Shown here one piece after another: positions 1-9,524 of a DNA stretch of 57,827 bases. The notes beneath the pieces were generated by a model. The model saw only the letters and a list, made by a program, of their open reading frames with translations. It did no database searches and was not told the origin of the DNA. The translations under genes and the position numbers were made by a program. Numbering within the stretch: the stretch's first letter is position 1; each line of letters begins with the position of its first letter. This stretch comes from Candidatus Planktophila sp. (lineage in GTDB: Bacteria; Actinomycetota; Actinomycetes; Nanopelagicales; Nanopelagicaceae), in contig JAFMBT010000008.1 in the NCBI GenBank assembly GCA_017858325.1, positions 1 through 57,827 of the forward strand. The letters run 5' to 3'.

Positions 1-81
1 TCGATGTGAGGAGCTCGGCTCTGAGACTCGCTGCGATGGCCTAACCCTAGAACCCATAGGTAAAAATGGCATCATCGCTGT

Positions 82-97
82 GTTACAACCTTGTTAC
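82..97 (-). promoter_or_regulatory. Candidate GlnR-type operator
   Basis: On the minus strand this reads GTAAC-N6-GTAAC, a 9 of 10 match to the actinobacterial GlnR consensus gTnAC-N6-GaAAC. The RDD/DUF4191 pair that follows is often next to glnA in actinobacteria, so glnA may lie just outside the left edge reading leftwards, which is where such a site would be expected. No glnA codons are visible in the window, so this is a motif match plus synteny, not proof. Confidence 0.3.
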
Positions 98-107
98 ATC
101 CCCACCT

Positions 108-140
108 GACTCGGCTAAAGAACCGGACTCGGCTAAAGAA
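108..140. repeat. 15-bp perfect direct repeat in the RDD-gene promoter region
   Basis: GACTCGGCTAAAGAA occurs at 108-122 and again at 126-140, separated by CCG. The two copies lie 18 bp apart (start to start), just upstream of the -10 element of the RDD gene and downstream of the GlnR-like site. It could be a tandem operator or a simple slippage duplication. Confidence 0.6.
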
Positions 141-152
141 GTTGACCTCGGA

Positions 153-158
153 TAGGCT
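153..158 (+). promoter_or_regulatory. -10 element TAGGCT, leaderless promoter of the RDD gene
   Basis: TAGGCT is followed by exactly six bases and then ATG at 165, so the predicted transcript starts at the start codon. No Shine-Dalgarno sequence precedes the ATG. No clear -35 hexamer is seen. Confidence 0.5.
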
Positions 159-164
159 CACCCC

Positions 165-554
165 ATGGACTCCACAGCGATAGATCCGCGGTACCCGCGA
201 GTGGGGCAGGGGCGGCGAATGGTGGGTCTCCTCATAGATTGGGCTCTCTGCTATTTCATTACTTGGGGATTCTTTGCCGACCCCGGCACGGGTGCCTTTA
301 CCCCCATCGTCTACTTCCTCTACCTTGGCCAGTACCTCTTCTTCAGCGTTCTTGGCGGGGCTACGCCAGGACATCGGATTGTCGGACTGAAAATAGTGAG
401 CTTCTCTGACGCTCAGATGCCAACGCCTAGGCAGGCGCTGATCCGCACCGCATTACTTGCAATCGTGATCACGGCAATTACATTTGATCAGAATGGACGC
501 GGCATTAACGAGCGTTTTAGTGGAACAGTATTAATCCGAAGCAGAAAGAATTAG
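165..554 (+). CDS. RDD family membrane protein
   Basis: A 129-residue RDD-domain protein, a small integral membrane family of uncertain, possibly transport-related function. The N-terminal part has the RRMVGLLIDW segment, which supplies the Arg and Asp of the RDD signature at the start of the first helix. Hydrophobic segments follow at about residues 20-40, 45-65 and 100-117, with the family-typical TPGHRIVGLKIV loop between the second and third. The last codons overlap the convergent DUF4191 gene by four bases. The ATG fits a leaderless promoter (TAGGCT plus six bases). Family assignment is secure, molecular function unknown. Confidence 0.85.
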   Translation: MDSTAIDPRYPRVGQGRRMVGLLIDWALCYFITWGFFADPGTGAFTPIVYFLYLGQYLFFSVLGGATPGHRIVGLKIVSFSDAQMPTPRQALIRTALLAIVITAITFDQNGRGINERFSGTVLIRSRKN

Positions 555-1228
555 CGCTTAGGAACTCGTAGATTCTTAGGCATCGGCCCCTTAGGAATTG
601 GAAGTGACATTCCACCTACCGCCTTTAAGCGCGCACGCACTTCACGCATCTGGTGGGCCGATAAACTCTTCTTATATTTGCCCACCTGCTTCTGAAGTTT
701 TCGCAAGGGAACTTGTCCTTCGCCATCGCCTACCCAGATCTCATAGATGGGTACACCGGGAGCGAATCGTTCGGCATCTTTTCTCGCCGATTGAACTAAT
801 TGACGGGTAGCGATCGAGCCTTCGGCGGTAAGAACAATTCCGGCACGGCCAACACTTCGATGGACCATATCTTGATTCTTATTGACGGCAACTGCTGGAG
901 TTGTTGTCCACCCTTTACGAATAGCCATAAGAACACTTGCACCCGCTCCGATCTGTCCTTCAACACTGGCAAAACTTGCAGCGAGGGCGATGCGCGAGAA
1001 GATGAAAAGTGATGCAAGTAGCGCTAAAGGAAGAGCGATAAATCCCACGTAGACGGGGTGGCCAACTAGAAAGCCGATACCGACACCGATTCCAAGGACA
1101 GCTACAAAAATGGCTATAAGCAGAGTTCCGATCCAAGGCTTGACGCTCTTGGTAACCGCGTAGGCATCTCTGATCGCCTTAAATCTCGGCTCGCGGATCT
1201 TTCGTTCCTTCTTCTTTCGCTTAAACAT
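551..1228 (-). CDS. DUF4191 family membrane protein
   Basis: A 225-residue protein matching the actinobacterial DUF4191 family, whose function is unknown. It has a very basic N-terminus (FKRKKKERKIREPR), two adjacent transmembrane helices at about residues 36-80, and a long cytoplasmic C-terminal domain containing the WTTTPAVAVNKNQDMVHR and VGRAGIVLTAEG segments typical of the family. It starts four bases after the plsC stop, so it is probably the last gene of the lipB-lipA-plsC operon. A TAAACT hexamer six bases upstream of its ATG (1235-1240) includes the plsC stop codon and could be a secondary leaderless promoter or coincidence. Confidence 0.8.
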   Translation of the reverse strand: MFKRKKKERKIREPRFKAIRDAYAVTKSVKPWIGTLLIAIFVAVLGIGVGIGFLVGHPVYVGFIALPLALLASLFIFSRIALAASFASVEGQIGAGASVLMAIRKGWTTTPAVAVNKNQDMVHRSVGRAGIVLTAEGSIATRQLVQSARKDAERFAPGVPIYEIWVGDGEGQVPLRKLQKQVGKYKKSLSAHQMREVRARLKAVGGMSLPIPKGPMPKNLRVPKR

Positions 1229-1232
1229 GGCC

Positions 1233-1931
1233 TTAGTTTAGGGGAGCGGGGGCGCTTCCACCAAGACGGACAGGGGCCCAGCGCGCTCCTACATGGCTAT
1301 CGGGATAACGGGCTTGAAGATCGAATAAGAGTTCTTGCATTGCTTGTCGAAGTTCAATCTCACCCTCTTCGACACTTGAGCCCTTTGTGAAATAGAGTGG
1401 CTCCCCGAAGGCGACAAAGATTGGAACCTTCTTACGCGAAAGATCACGTTTGACTTTCTTGGTCCAGATTCTCTGAGATCCCCACACTGCAACGGGGATG
1501 ATCGGAACATTTCCACCGATCGCAAGACGCACCGCCCCAGATTTAAACTCCTTTAATTCAAAACTGACAGAGATGGTTCCTTCCGGAAAAATTCCGACAA
1601 TCTCGCCAGATCGCAAGGCGCGCAACGCCGCCACAAATGAGGCAGAACCACTGGAACGATCAACGCTGATGTGGTGCATTCCCCGTAAGAGCGGGCCGGC
1701 AATTTTGTTATCAAAGAGTTCACGTTTTGCCATAAAACGTATATATCTCTTTACCGGAAGTGCGCAGGTTCCTATCAATGCGAAATCAAGATAACCAATG
1801 TGGTTCATAGCCAGGATAGCGCCCCCTTCGCGAGGGATGTTCTCAACACCTTTTGAATCGAATCTGAGTCCGAGATACTTCCAGAATGTCTTCAGAGTAA
1901 GGACTACAGGAGGATAGACAAGGTCAGCCAT
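1233..1931 (-). CDS. plsC: 1-acyl-sn-glycerol-3-phosphate acyltransferase (PlsC family)
   Basis: A 232-residue membrane-associated acyltransferase that would transfer an acyl chain to lysophosphatidic acid in phospholipid synthesis. The catalytic NHxxxxD box is present as NHIGYLD near residue 43, the substrate-binding FPEGT motif near residue 116, and the IIPVAVWGS segment further on. Length is normal for the family. It starts directly after the lipA stop and lies four bases before DUF4191, consistent with one operon. Exact acyl acceptor specificity cannot be read from the sequence; several PlsC paralogues exist in actinobacteria. Confidence 0.85.
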   Translation of the reverse strand: MADLVYPPVVLTLKTFWKYLGLRFDSKGVENIPREGGAILAMNHIGYLDFALIGTCALPVKRYIRFMAKRELFDNKIAGPLLRGMHHISVDRSSGSASFVAALRALRSGEIVGIFPEGTISVSFELKEFKSGAVRLAIGGNVPIIPVAVWGSQRIWTKKVKRDLSRKKVPIFVAFGEPLYFTKGSSVEEGEIELRQAMQELLFDLQARYPDSHVGARWAPVRLGGSAPAPLN

Positions 1932-2870
1932 CTACTTCAATCCACTGCTGGCGCGAGATTCCATTGCTTGGCGATAAAGACGTCCAGCGCGGTAGCTGCT
2001 GCGGACTAGCGGTCCACTCATTACACCTAGGAAACCTACCTCGGTCGCTTCTTGGGCAAGCTCAACAAACTCTTCTGGTTTTACCCAGCGCTCTACCGGA
2101 TGATGCTTCATCGTTGGTCGTAGATATTGCGTAATTGTGATGAGATCACATCCAGCAGCGTGAAGATCAACCAGAGCTTGTGAAATCTCTTCTCGAGTTT
2201 CACCTAGACCCAAAATCAAATTCGATTTTGTGATGAGGCCGTAATCACGAGCTTGAGTAATGACATTAAGTGATCGCTCATAGGTAAAAGCTGGTCGAAT
2301 TGTTTTAAAAATCCGCGGAACAGTCTCAAGGTTATGTGCAAATACTTCTGGTGCCGCGTCGAAAACTTGGTTGAGTAGTTCGGGGTTTCCACTAAAATCC
2401 GGCGCTAACATTTCAACGCCGCATCCTGGATTCAATTCATGAACTTTTCGAATGGTTTCGGCATATAACCAGACGCCCTCATCCTCGAGATCATCTCGGG
2501 TGACGCCGGTAATGGTTGCGTACTTGAGTCCCATGCTTTTGACAGATTCTGCAACTTTTCTAGGCTCTTGGTGATCTATAGGAAGTGGTTTACCAGTGTC
2601 AATGTTGCAAAAATCGCAACGACGAGTGCATCGATCTCCGCCGATAAGAAAAGTTGCTTCCTTATCTTCCCAGCATTCGAAAATGTTTGGACATGCTGCC
2701 TCTTGACAGACAGTGTGAAGGCCTTCACTTTTTACCAATGAGAGCAAGCGTGTGTATTCAGGACCCATATTGGCGCGAGTTTTAATCCACTCAGGCTTAC
2801 GCTCGATCGGAGTCTGTGAATTACGAGCTTCGATGCGAAGTAATTTGCGGTCATCCGGGTGTGTGGTCAT
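1932..2870 (-). CDS. lipA: Lipoyl synthase
   Basis: A 312-residue radical SAM enzyme that inserts two sulfurs into octanoyl groups carried on lipoyl domains. The auxiliary cluster motif is [12 protein letters not shown] (residues about 56-67), the radical SAM cluster motif is CTRRCDFC (about 82-89), and the C-terminal RSSYRAG supplies the serine ligand and conserved arginine. It overlaps the upstream lipB by four bases, so the two are translationally coupled. Its substrates in this window would be the lipoyl domains of SucB; the GcvH partner of GcvT is not in the window. Confidence 0.97.
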   Translation of the reverse strand: MTTHPDDRKLLRIEARNSQTPIERKPEWIKTRANMGPEYTRLLSLVKSEGLHTVCQEAACPNIFECWEDKEATFLIGGDRCTRRCDFCNIDTGKPLPIDHQEPRKVAESVKSMGLKYATITGVTRDDLEDEGVWLYAETIRKVHELNPGCGVEMLAPDFSGNPELLNQVFDAAPEVFAHNLETVPRIFKTIRPAFTYERSLNVITQARDYGLITKSNLILGLGETREEISQALVDLHAAGCDLITITQYLRPTMKHHPVERWVKPEEFVELAQEATEVGFLGVMSGPLVRSSYRAGRLYRQAMESRASSGLK

Positions 2871-3526
2871 CTGCTCACCTTCGCTAGTGATTCGTACATA
2901 TGCTTTTCAACTATGGGAAGTACTTCGTCAGTGCTGATATTACGGCCGAGCTCCTTTGAAAGAGATGTGACGCTGGCATCATCGATCCCGCAAGGAATAA
3001 TTGAATTATATGCGCTGAGATCAGGCTCAATATTGAGGGCAAAACCGTGCATGCTGACACCTGATGCGACTCTGATTCCGATAGCTGCAATCTTTCGTGA
3101 ACCTTGGCCATCAACTACCCACACGCCGGAACGGCCCTCAACGCGTTGGGTTTCTAGACCAATCTCTAGGCAGATTAAGATTAAGGCGCTTTCAATCTCG
3201 CGCACAAAGCCAACAAGTTCTGTCGGCTTAGCAAGGCGAACAATCGGATAGCCAACGAGTTGGCCCGGTCCATGCCAGGTTATCTTTCCGCCGCGATCAA
3301 CATCGATCACCACCGATCCATCAGTGGGGCGTTCATGTATTTGCGTACGCTTGCCGGCGGTAAAGACTGATGGATGCTCTAGGAGAAGTAGCGTGTTTTC
3401 GCGAACGCCTTCTGCAATCTCGCGATGCAGTGACCTCTGCAATTCAAGTGCGTCGAGGTAGTCAATCGTCCCGCCTCGCTGCATTGCAATGTGTGAATAT
3501 GAGACGGCTGAGTCGGCAACTGGCAC
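2867..3526 (-). CDS. lipB: Octanoyl-[acyl carrier protein]:protein octanoyltransferase
   Basis: A 219-residue LipB that moves octanoate from ACP to lipoyl-domain lysines. The conserved [16 protein letters not shown] block, the lysine in [10 protein letters not shown] and the catalytic cysteine in IPCGI are all present, with the ALNIEPDL segment between the last two. The GTG start at 3526 is supported by a TAGGCT element exactly six bases upstream, indicating a leaderless transcript. This gene heads the lipB-lipA-plsC-DUF4191 unit and is divergent from the MmpL-like gene. Confidence 0.96.
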   Translation of the reverse strand: MPVADSAVSYSHIAMQRGGTIDYLDALELQRSLHREIAEGVRENTLLLLEHPSVFTAGKRTQIHERPTDGSVVIDVDRGGKITWHGPGQLVGYPIVRLAKPTELVGFVREIESALILICLEIGLETQRVEGRSGVWVVDGQGSRKIAAIGIRVASGVSMHGFALNIEPDLSAYNSIIPCGIDDASVTSLSKELGRNISTDEVLPIVEKHMYESLAKVSR

Positions 3527-3532
3527 ACCCCC

Positions 3533-3538
3533 AGCCTA
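3533..3538 (-). promoter_or_regulatory. -10 element TAGGCT, leaderless promoter of lipB
   Basis: On the minus strand TAGGCT, six bases, then the GTG start of lipB. The hexamer is also the left arm of a small inverted repeat AGCCT-N6-AGGCT (plus strand 3533-3548), which could be a regulator site overlapping the promoter. Confidence 0.5.
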
Positions 3539-3599
3539 AAGGTAGGCTTGCCTTCTTGCTAATCCAGCAGATGAAACCGCGAGAAAGGCCGTCATTGCC

Positions 3600-5753
3600 G
3601 TGTCAACTCCTGCGACAAAGAACCGTAAACCCTTTGCACTAGCGATGCTTGTTGTCATCGCCTGGATTGTGATCTCTGGGATCTTTGGGCCACTCTTCGG
3701 CAAGCTCACCTCTGTTCAGGAGAATAACAATTCATCCTTCCTGCCTAAAGGGGCGGAAGCCACTCAGGCTGCAGAAGTCATTGCAACTTTTTCAGATCAG
3801 GATTCTTTTACATTTCCAACTCTTATCCTCTTAGAAGGTAAGGCGGATCCCGCGACCTTTGCAGCGATTAATTCTCACTTCGCTACAGTCGGTGAATTAA
3901 CTCTTGCCGGAACGACAGCAACAATTTCTGATTACATCGCACCTGATCAGCAGATCACTGCTTTCCCATCACAGGACGGTGGGGCCATTCTGGTCAATAT
4001 TCCATTAGATGGAAGTTCACTAGGACAAGTTTTACCAAATGATGAACCAGTTTTACCGGCGCTTATCGAAGCGTTGCGTGAAGATATCGCGCCGATCGCC
4101 GAAGCAAATGGATTGGATCCTTATGTCACTGGCCCTGGTGGCCTCTTTGGAGATCTCTTTGCCGCATTTGGGACAATCGATTCGACTCTCTTGCTGACTA
4201 CCCTCAGCGTTGTTGCGGTGATTCTCATTGTTGTCTATCGATCACCAATTTTGTGGATCATTCCGCTGATCTCTGCCTTGATTGCTCTTGCACTGGCGGG
4301 CGGAATTGTTTACCTCCTTGCAAAAAATGACATTATTGATGTTGACGGTCAATCGCAAGGAATCCTCTCCATTCTTGTTATTGGAGCAGCGACAGATTAC
4401 GCACTCTTGCTTATTGCTCGATATCGAGAAGAGCTGCATCTGCACAGCAGTAGATTTGCTGCGATGCGCGCTGCCTACAAAGGTGTATGGGAGCCGATTC
4501 TTGCCTCGGGATCAACGGTTGCAATCTCTCTCTTAATTTTGCTCTTCAGTCAATTATCAAACACAGCAGGGCTTGGACCTGTTGGAGCCATCGGCATTGC
4601 CTCTGCCATGTTGACGATCTTGACTCTTCTGCCCGCGCTCTTACTTGTCTTTGGTCGCTGGATCTTTTGGCCGCGTAAACCACTTTATGACGGTAGCGAT
4701 CACGTCATGACAGGGATCTGGTCCAAAGTTGGGGCAAGTGTGGAGCGCAACCCTCGTAGAGCGTGGGTAGTTACTGGTTCAGTTCTTCTCCTCTTTGCCT
4801 TTGCATCTACAACTCTCAAGACTGATGGACTAGGAACAATCGATACATTTACAGGTAATCCAGAGTCAGTTGTGGGCCAGAAGAAACTGGAAACTCACTT
4901 TCCAGGGGGAGAGGGAGATCCGACTCAAGTTGTCTTTTCGGCTGCTCGACTTGATCAGATGAGTGCTGCACTTAAGAACGCACCAGGAGTTTCAGAGGTA
5001 GCGCCACAGTTAGATGGACCAGCGCTACCGGGGCAACCAGCGCCTCAAGTCGCCGAAGTCAGCGGGAAAGTCATTCTTAACCTCACTTTAAATAAATCAC
5101 CAGATAGCGTTGAAGCGGGTAACGATGTTCCCGAAATTAGACGCATAGCAAAATCTGTCGATATATCTGCCCTTGTCGGTGGAACAAGTGCGGTTTATTA
5201 CGATGTCAGAACTGCTAATGCTCAAGATAATCGCACCATTATTCCAATCGTATTATTAGTAATCACGCTCATTCTCGGTCTTCTTTTGAGAAGCATTCTG
5301 AGTGCGGTACTTCTGCTCGGAACTGTAGTTCTCTCATACTTTGCCACTCTCGGAGTCTGCGCGCTTGTGTTTAATCACATTTTCGGTTTCCCAGGTGGCG
5401 ATAACTCATTCCCACTCTTTGCATTCGTATTCCTTGTTGCACTAGGTATTGATTACAACATCTTCCTTATGACACGAGTTCGTGAGGAATCGCTTAAAAT
5501 CGGAACTCGTGCAGGAGTGATTAAAGGACTAACTGTTACAGGAGCTGTTATTACTTCAGCCGGTATCGTTCTCGCCGCGACCTTTGCAGTACTTGGCCTA
5601 TTGCCACTGGTTCCACTTGCCCAACTTGGATTTGCTGTCGCCTTCGGAGTGTTGCTCGACACCATTATTGTTCGCTCAATTTTGGTACCAGCGCTAGTGC
5701 ATGACATCGGTCCAAAAGTGTGGTGGCCATCCAAACTTGCCAAGGGTAATTGA
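3600..5753 (+). CDS. MmpL/RND family transporter
   Basis: A 717-residue polytopic membrane protein of the MMPL family (RND superfamily), which in actinobacteria exports lipids or other hydrophobic compounds by proton antiport. The layout is a first helix (about residues 12-30), a large extracytoplasmic loop (to about 195), five helices including the GAATDYALLLIARYREE segment (about 258-274), a second loop (about 405-545) and a second bundle with the parallel VALGIDYNIFLMTRVREE segment. The GTG start at 3600 follows a GAGAAAGG purine run. A partner lipoprotein or polyketide cluster is absent, so the substrate is unknown. Confidence 0.85.
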   Translation: MSTPATKNRKPFALAMLVVIAWIVISGIFGPLFGKLTSVQENNNSSFLPKGAEATQAAEVIATFSDQDSFTFPTLILLEGKADPATFAAINSHFATVGELTLAGTTATISDYIAPDQQITAFPSQDGGAILVNIPLDGSSLGQVLPNDEPVLPALIEALREDIAPIAEANGLDPYVTGPGGLFGDLFAAFGTIDSTLLLTTLSVVAVILIVVYRSPILWIIPLISALIALALAGGIVYLLAKNDIIDVDGQSQGILSILVIGAATDYALLLIARYREELHLHSSRFAAMRAAYKGVWEPILASGSTVAISLLILLFSQLSNTAGLGPVGAIGIASAMLTILTLLPALLLVFGRWIFWPRKPLYDGSDHVMTGIWSKVGASVERNPRRAWVVTGSVLLLFAFASTTLKTDGLGTIDTFTGNPESVVGQKKLETHFPGGEGDPTQVVFSAARLDQMSAALKNAPGVSEVAPQLDGPALPGQPAPQVAEVSGKVILNLTLNKSPDSVEAGNDVPEIRRIAKSVDISALVGGTSAVYYDVRTANAQDNRTIIPIVLLVITLILGLLLRSILSAVLLLGTVVLSYFATLGVCALVFNHIFGFPGGDNSFPLFAFVFLVALGIDYNIFLMTRVREESLKIGTRAGVIKGLTVTGAVITSAGIVLAATFAVLGLLPLVPLAQLGFAVAFGVLLDTIIVRSILVPALVHDIGPKVWWPSKLAKGN

Positions 5754-5788
5754 TGCACGTTGCAGTAAATTTCAAAGTGATCGTGCAT
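5753..5788. promoter_or_regulatory. Inverted repeat between the MmpL and FAD genes
   Basis: ATGCACG at 5753-5759 is repeated in inverse as CGTGCAT at 5782-5788, ending three bases before the GTG start of the next gene. The arms are seven bases with a 22-base centre. No T-tract follows, so it is more likely an operator or translational element than a terminator. Confidence 0.3.
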
Positions 5789-5791
5789 TAA

Positions 5792-6970
5792 GTGTCAGAT
5801 AAAGAGCTACCAGTCATCGTCGTAGGTGCAGGACTTGCCGGCCTTTCTGCAGCCCTGACATTGCAAGACGCTGGGATCTCAGTAAAGGTACTGGAATCCG
5901 GCGGCAGAGTGGGGGGCCGAGTACAGACGGATAAGGTAAACGGTTTTCGCTTGGATCGCGGATTTCAATTGATCAACGCGTCATACCCAGAACTACAACG
6001 GTTGAACATCATCGAGGAGTTAGATTTCATTTACGCTCCGCGAGCAGTTGATGTAGCTGTTGATAATCGGATAGTTCGTCTGGGAGATCCCCGAAGATAC
6101 ATCCTCTCGATTTTTGCGAGTGGGGTGGGTTCATTCGGAGAGAAGGTTGCTTTTCTTAAATACCTTCTATCTCGTTCTACGCACGGTCAAAATGTTGCGA
6201 GTGAGTTACGTGCGGCAGGATGCGGAGATCTTTATGAGAGAGTTCTCAGACCTTTCCTTACTGGAGTATTCTTGGCTGATCCCTCTCTCGTCGACGCTGA
6301 AACTGGTCGCTCAATTATCAAAAGCTTTATCTCAGGAAAACCTGGATTGCCAGCAGCTGGAGCAGGCTGCCTCACTCAGATTCTGGCCACAAGAGTCAAA
6401 GATATTGAGTGCGGTGTACAAGTAAATTCAATTGAGGGGCTTTCACTTCACACAAGTCGTGGCGTTATCAGCGCTCGAGCAATTATTGTTGCAACAGATC
6501 AGACGACAGCTGTGCAGATACTCGATATCGATGAAATCGGTGACAGCGCTTCTTGCACAACGTGGTACCACTCAACTGACCTTCCCAATAAATTCGATGC
6601 AGTCTTACGCGTTGACGCTTTAAGCCGTGGCCCAGTAGTGAACTCAATTGCAATGTCACGATTACTCAAAGCAGCCTCTCCGTCAGGAACGACTTTGTTC
6701 TCTTCCACAACCCTGGGTTATGCGTCAGAGTCAGAGGTACGGAGACATCTTGCGGTTATCTGGGGAGTAGATACAGCAGGGTGGGAGTTAGTTGCAAAGT
6801 ATGAGATAAAAAATGCTCTACCGCTTACTTCACCTGGAGAGTCTTCGATGCTTTCGCACCACGTTGCACCTGGAATTTGGAGAGCAGGAGATTATCTCAG
6901 TGCACCATCACAGAATGGCGCTCTCGCGTCTGGGCGTTTAGCTGCCCTTGAAGTAATTAATTTTCTATAA
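5792..6970 (+). CDS. FAD-dependent oxidoreductase, amine oxidase/protoporphyrinogen oxidase-like
   Basis: A 392-residue flavoprotein with an N-terminal Rossmann motif [15 protein letters not shown], followed by the second nucleotide-binding segment RVGGRVQT that marks the flavin monoamine oxidase superfamily. The C-terminal [21 protein letters not shown] is the conserved FAD-closing motif (GD...P...GA..SG). The substrate is not evident; members act on amines, carotenoid precursors or porphyrinogens. It starts with GTG 38 bases after the MmpL gene and may be co-transcribed. Its end overlaps the convergent epimerase gene by 14 bases. Confidence 0.8.
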   Translation: MSDKELPVIVVGAGLAGLSAALTLQDAGISVKVLESGGRVGGRVQTDKVNGFRLDRGFQLINASYPELQRLNIIEELDFIYAPRAVDVAVDNRIVRLGDPRRYILSIFASGVGSFGEKVAFLKYLLSRSTHGQNVASELRAAGCGDLYERVLRPFLTGVFLADPSLVDAETGRSIIKSFISGKPGLPAAGAGCLTQILATRVKDIECGVQVNSIEGLSLHTSRGVISARAIIVATDQTTAVQILDIDEIGDSASCTTWYHSTDLPNKFDAVLRVDALSRGPVVNSIAMSRLLKAASPSGTTLFSSTTLGYASESEVRRHLAVIWGVDTAGWELVAKYEIKNALPLTSPGESSMLSHHVAPGIWRAGDYLSAPSQNGALASGRLAALEVINFL

Positions 6971-7850
6971 GAGCAACGAGGGCAGATGTCACGTGCGGAT
7001 AATCCCACGTGAATCCTTCATCAATAAGTTTCTGTGGAATAACTTTTTTTGATCCCAGAACTTCCGATGAGAATCCTCCAAGTGCGATCTTAAGTGCGAT
7101 AGCAGGAGCAGGAAATACTGCTGGTCGATGCATCGCACGAGCTAGCGCTGATGTAAATTCTTGATTTGTTACAGGATTTGGGGATACCAGATTTATCGGA
7201 CCTGAGATTGGTTTCTCGAGCGCAAAGGAAATAGCGCGGATAACATCATGGAGAGTGATCCAAGACCACCACTGTTTTCCAGAGCCGAGCTTTCCACCTA
7301 AACCAAATTTAAAGAGCGGCAACATTTTTCCAAGCGCACCACCGGTTGGATCTAAGACGAGTCCGGTACGAAGCTTTACGGTGCGCACACCACTGGCCAA
7401 GTCGGCTGCAGCTTCCCACTCGCGACATACAGCGGCCAAGAAATCATCTCCAGCACGATCCGCTTCTGTCACACCGCGGTTGCCTGATTCCCCGTACCAC
7501 CCGATCGCACTTGCTGAGATAAAGACTTGAGGTTGTACTTCGGCAACTGCCTTGGCTATCGCCTCGGTTCCGAGTAAGCGTGAATTTAGAATCTCTGCCT
7601 TGTATTTCTTGCTCCACCGTTTATCGCCAACACCCACTCCAGCCAGATGAATAACTGCATCTACTCCTGCGAGGGCATCGGTATCTACATATCCGGTAGT
7701 TGGATCCCATTGGATTTCATCGGGGGAGACAGGCAACCGTCGCACTAACCGCTGGACTGTGTGACCTTCGCTTTTGAGGTGTCCAACAAGAGCGCTACCG
7801 ATCAAACCGGATGCACCCGTGACCGCTATGCGCTGAGGGAGAGCTGACAT
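6957..7850 (-). CDS. TIGR01777 family NAD(P)-dependent epimerase
   Basis: A 297-residue extended short-chain dehydrogenase of the TIGR01777 (YfcH/SDR39U) family. It has the nucleotide-binding [15 protein letters not shown] at residues 10-24, [22 protein letters not shown] around the active-site Tyr, and the C-terminal DUF1731-like segment with KVIPQKL. The physiological substrate of this family is unknown. Its ATG overlaps the sucB stop by one base (TAATG), so it is probably translated with sucB and lpdA. Confidence 0.85.
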   Translation of the reverse strand: MSALPQRIAVTGASGLIGSALVGHLKSEGHTVQRLVRRLPVSPDEIQWDPTTGYVDTDALAGVDAVIHLAGVGVGDKRWSKKYKAEILNSRLLGTEAIAKAVAEVQPQVFISASAIGWYGESGNRGVTEADRAGDDFLAAVCREWEAAADLASGVRTVKLRTGLVLDPTGGALGKMLPLFKFGLGGKLGSGKQWWSWITLHDVIRAISFALEKPISGPINLVSPNPVTNQEFTSALARAMHRPAVFPAPAIALKIALGGFSSEVLGSKKVIPQKLIDEGFTWDYPHVTSALVALIEN

Positions 7851-9511
7851 TAGAGACCTAGGTCAGATTCGAATGCGCCGCCCTCGAGTCGCTCTTTGAG
7901 AGTGACTAGGAATCGAGCAGCATCTGCTCCATCTACAACGCGGTGATCATAAGAAAGTCCGAGATAGACCATGGAGCGAATTGCAATTGTCTCTCCACCG
8001 TCTTCACCGCGGACGACCATTGGTCGTTTAACAACTGCGCCAAGACCAAGAATTGCAACCTGTGGCTGATTGATAATCGGTGTATCAAAGAGAGCACCAC
8101 GTGAACCTGTGTTGGTGAGGGTAAATGTTCCACCACTGAGTTCATCTGGATTCACCTTGTTATCACGAGTGCGCGCAGCGAGATCTGCAATCTTGCGAGC
8201 AACACCACCCATATTCAAATCTCCAGCGTTTTGAATAACCGGAACAAGTAACCCGCGTTCAGTGTCTACTGCAACACCAAGGTGCTCGGCACCATGATAA
8301 ATAATCTGATCGCCCTCAACTGACGAGTTCAGTACTGGGTGTTGCTTAAGGGCCTCACACACAGCAACAGCAAAGAATGGAAGGAAGGAGAGCTTAACGC
8401 CCTCGCGTGCTTCAAATGACGCTTTCGCGCGATCACGTAGTCGAGCAACCTTTGTCACATCGACTTCAACAACTGTCGTCAACTGAGCAGAAACTGCAAG
8501 TGATTCAACCATGCGAGCAGCAATTACCTTACGGAGGCGAGACATTGTCACTGTGGTACCGCGCAACGGCGATGTACTCATGACTGGCGCTGATCGCACT
8601 GGTGACGATGTGACGGGCGATGCCGATGTCACAGGTGCAGCCACTGCCGCAGGTTTTGCCGCAGCCTCAACATCTTCACGTCGAACGCGACCACCGATTC
8701 CTGATCCCTTAATTGAAGAGAGGTTAACTCCTAGTTCTGAAGCAAGCTTTCTCACGATAGGAGTGACATAGGAATCTGTTGGTTGCGCAACTGGAGCGGG
8801 GACAACTGGCGCAACGGGCGCTTGTGCAACTGGTGCAACTGGTGCGGCAACAACTGGTGCGGCAACAACTGGCGCAACGGGTGCTTGTGCAACTGGAGCG
8901 GGTGCGCTTTCTCCTGCTCCGCCAATAACGGCAAGTCGGGCACCAACAGGAACAGTGGAATCTACTGCAACATCAATTGAGATAAGAGTTCCCGCAACTG
9001 GTGAAGGAATCTCTGTATCGACCTTATCGGTTGATACTTCAAGGAGTGCTTCATCGACTGCAACGCTATCGCCCACGCTCTTTAACCATCGTGTGACAGT
9101 TCCTTCGGTGACGCTCTCACCAAGTGCTGGCATTGAAATGATTGTTCCGCTTGCTGGAGCAGCAGGCGCTTGTGCAACCGGTGCAGTAGGCACTTGTGCA
9201 ACGGGTGCGGCAATTACTGGAGCAGGAGCCGCAGCAGCAGGCGCCGCAGCAGCAGGTGCTGCAACCGGAGCAGCACCATCTTCGATGAGTGCAAGATCTG
9301 CACCGACAGCAACAGTTGAATCGATGGGAACAAGTATCTTGGAGAGGGTTCCTGCAACAGGTGATGGGATTTCAGTATCTACCTTGTCAGTTGACACTTC
9401 GAGCAGTGGCTCGTCGACATTGATGTGATCGCCTTCGTTCTTAAGCCAGCGAGTAACGGTACCTTCGGTGACGCTTTCACCAAGTGCTGGCATCTTTACT
9501 GAAAATGTCAT
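7850..9511 (-). CDS. sucB: Dihydrolipoamide acyltransferase (E2), two lipoyl domains
   Basis: A 553-residue E2 component of 2-oxoacid dehydrogenase complexes. Two lipoyl domains, at about residues 1-75 and 125-200, each carry the lipoylation motif [12 protein letters not shown]. Ala/Pro-rich linkers separate them. A peripheral subunit-binding domain with [14 protein letters not shown] lies near residues 247-285, and the acyltransferase domain near 325-550 ends with the catalytic [13 protein letters not shown]. In actinobacteria this E2 can serve both pyruvate and 2-oxoglutarate dehydrogenases, so SucB is the usual name rather than a proven specificity. It lies 13 bases after lpdA, and lipB and lipA needed for its modification are encoded nearby. 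Confidence 0.92.
   Translation of the reverse strand: MTFSVKMPALGESVTEGTVTRWLKNEGDHINVDEPLLEVSTDKVDTEIPSPVAGTLSKILVPIDSTVAVGADLALIEDGAAPVAAPAAAAPAAAAPAPVIAAPVAQVPTAPVAQAPAAPASGTIISMPALGESVTEGTVTRWLKSVGDSVAVDEALLEVSTDKVDTEIPSPVAGTLISIDVAVDSTVPVGARLAVIGGAGESAPAPVAQAPVAPVVAAPVVAAPVAPVAQAPVAPVVPAPVAQPTDSYVTPIVRKLASELGVNLSSIKGSGIGGRVRREDVEAAAKPAAVAAPVTSASPVTSSPVRSAPVMSTSPLRGTTVTMSRLRKVIAARMVESLAVSAQLTTVVEVDVTKVARLRDRAKASFEAREGVKLSFLPFFAVAVCEALKQHPVLNSSVEGDQIIYHGAEHLGVAVDTERGLLVPVIQNAGDLNMGGVARKIADLAARTRDNKVNPDELSGGTFTLTNTGSRGALFDTPIINQPQVAILGLGAVVKRPMVVRGEDGGETIAIRSMVYLGLSYDHRVVDGADAARFLVTLKERLEGGAFESDLGL
8795..8905. repeat. Low-complexity repeats coding the Ala/Pro linker of SucB
   Basis: Repeated units such as GGTGCGGCAACAACT and CAACTGGTGCAA encode alternating Ala-Pro-Val runs between the second lipoyl domain and the subunit-binding domain. 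A similar stretch around 9140-9275 encodes the linker between the lipoyl domains. These are flexible swinging-arm linkers and are prone to length change by slippage. Confidence 0.7.
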
Positions 9512-9524
9512 TTCTATTTTCCCC

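Noticed and set aside
72-374. 100-residue minus-strand reading frame over the RDD gene
   Set aside because: It is antisense to a conserved RDD gene, has no family motif, and covers the promoter region of that gene.
8511-9428. Plus-strand reading frames antisense to sucB
   Set aside because: They arise from the Ala/Pro-rich repeats of the lipoyl linkers and give low-complexity products; sucB on the other strand is certain.
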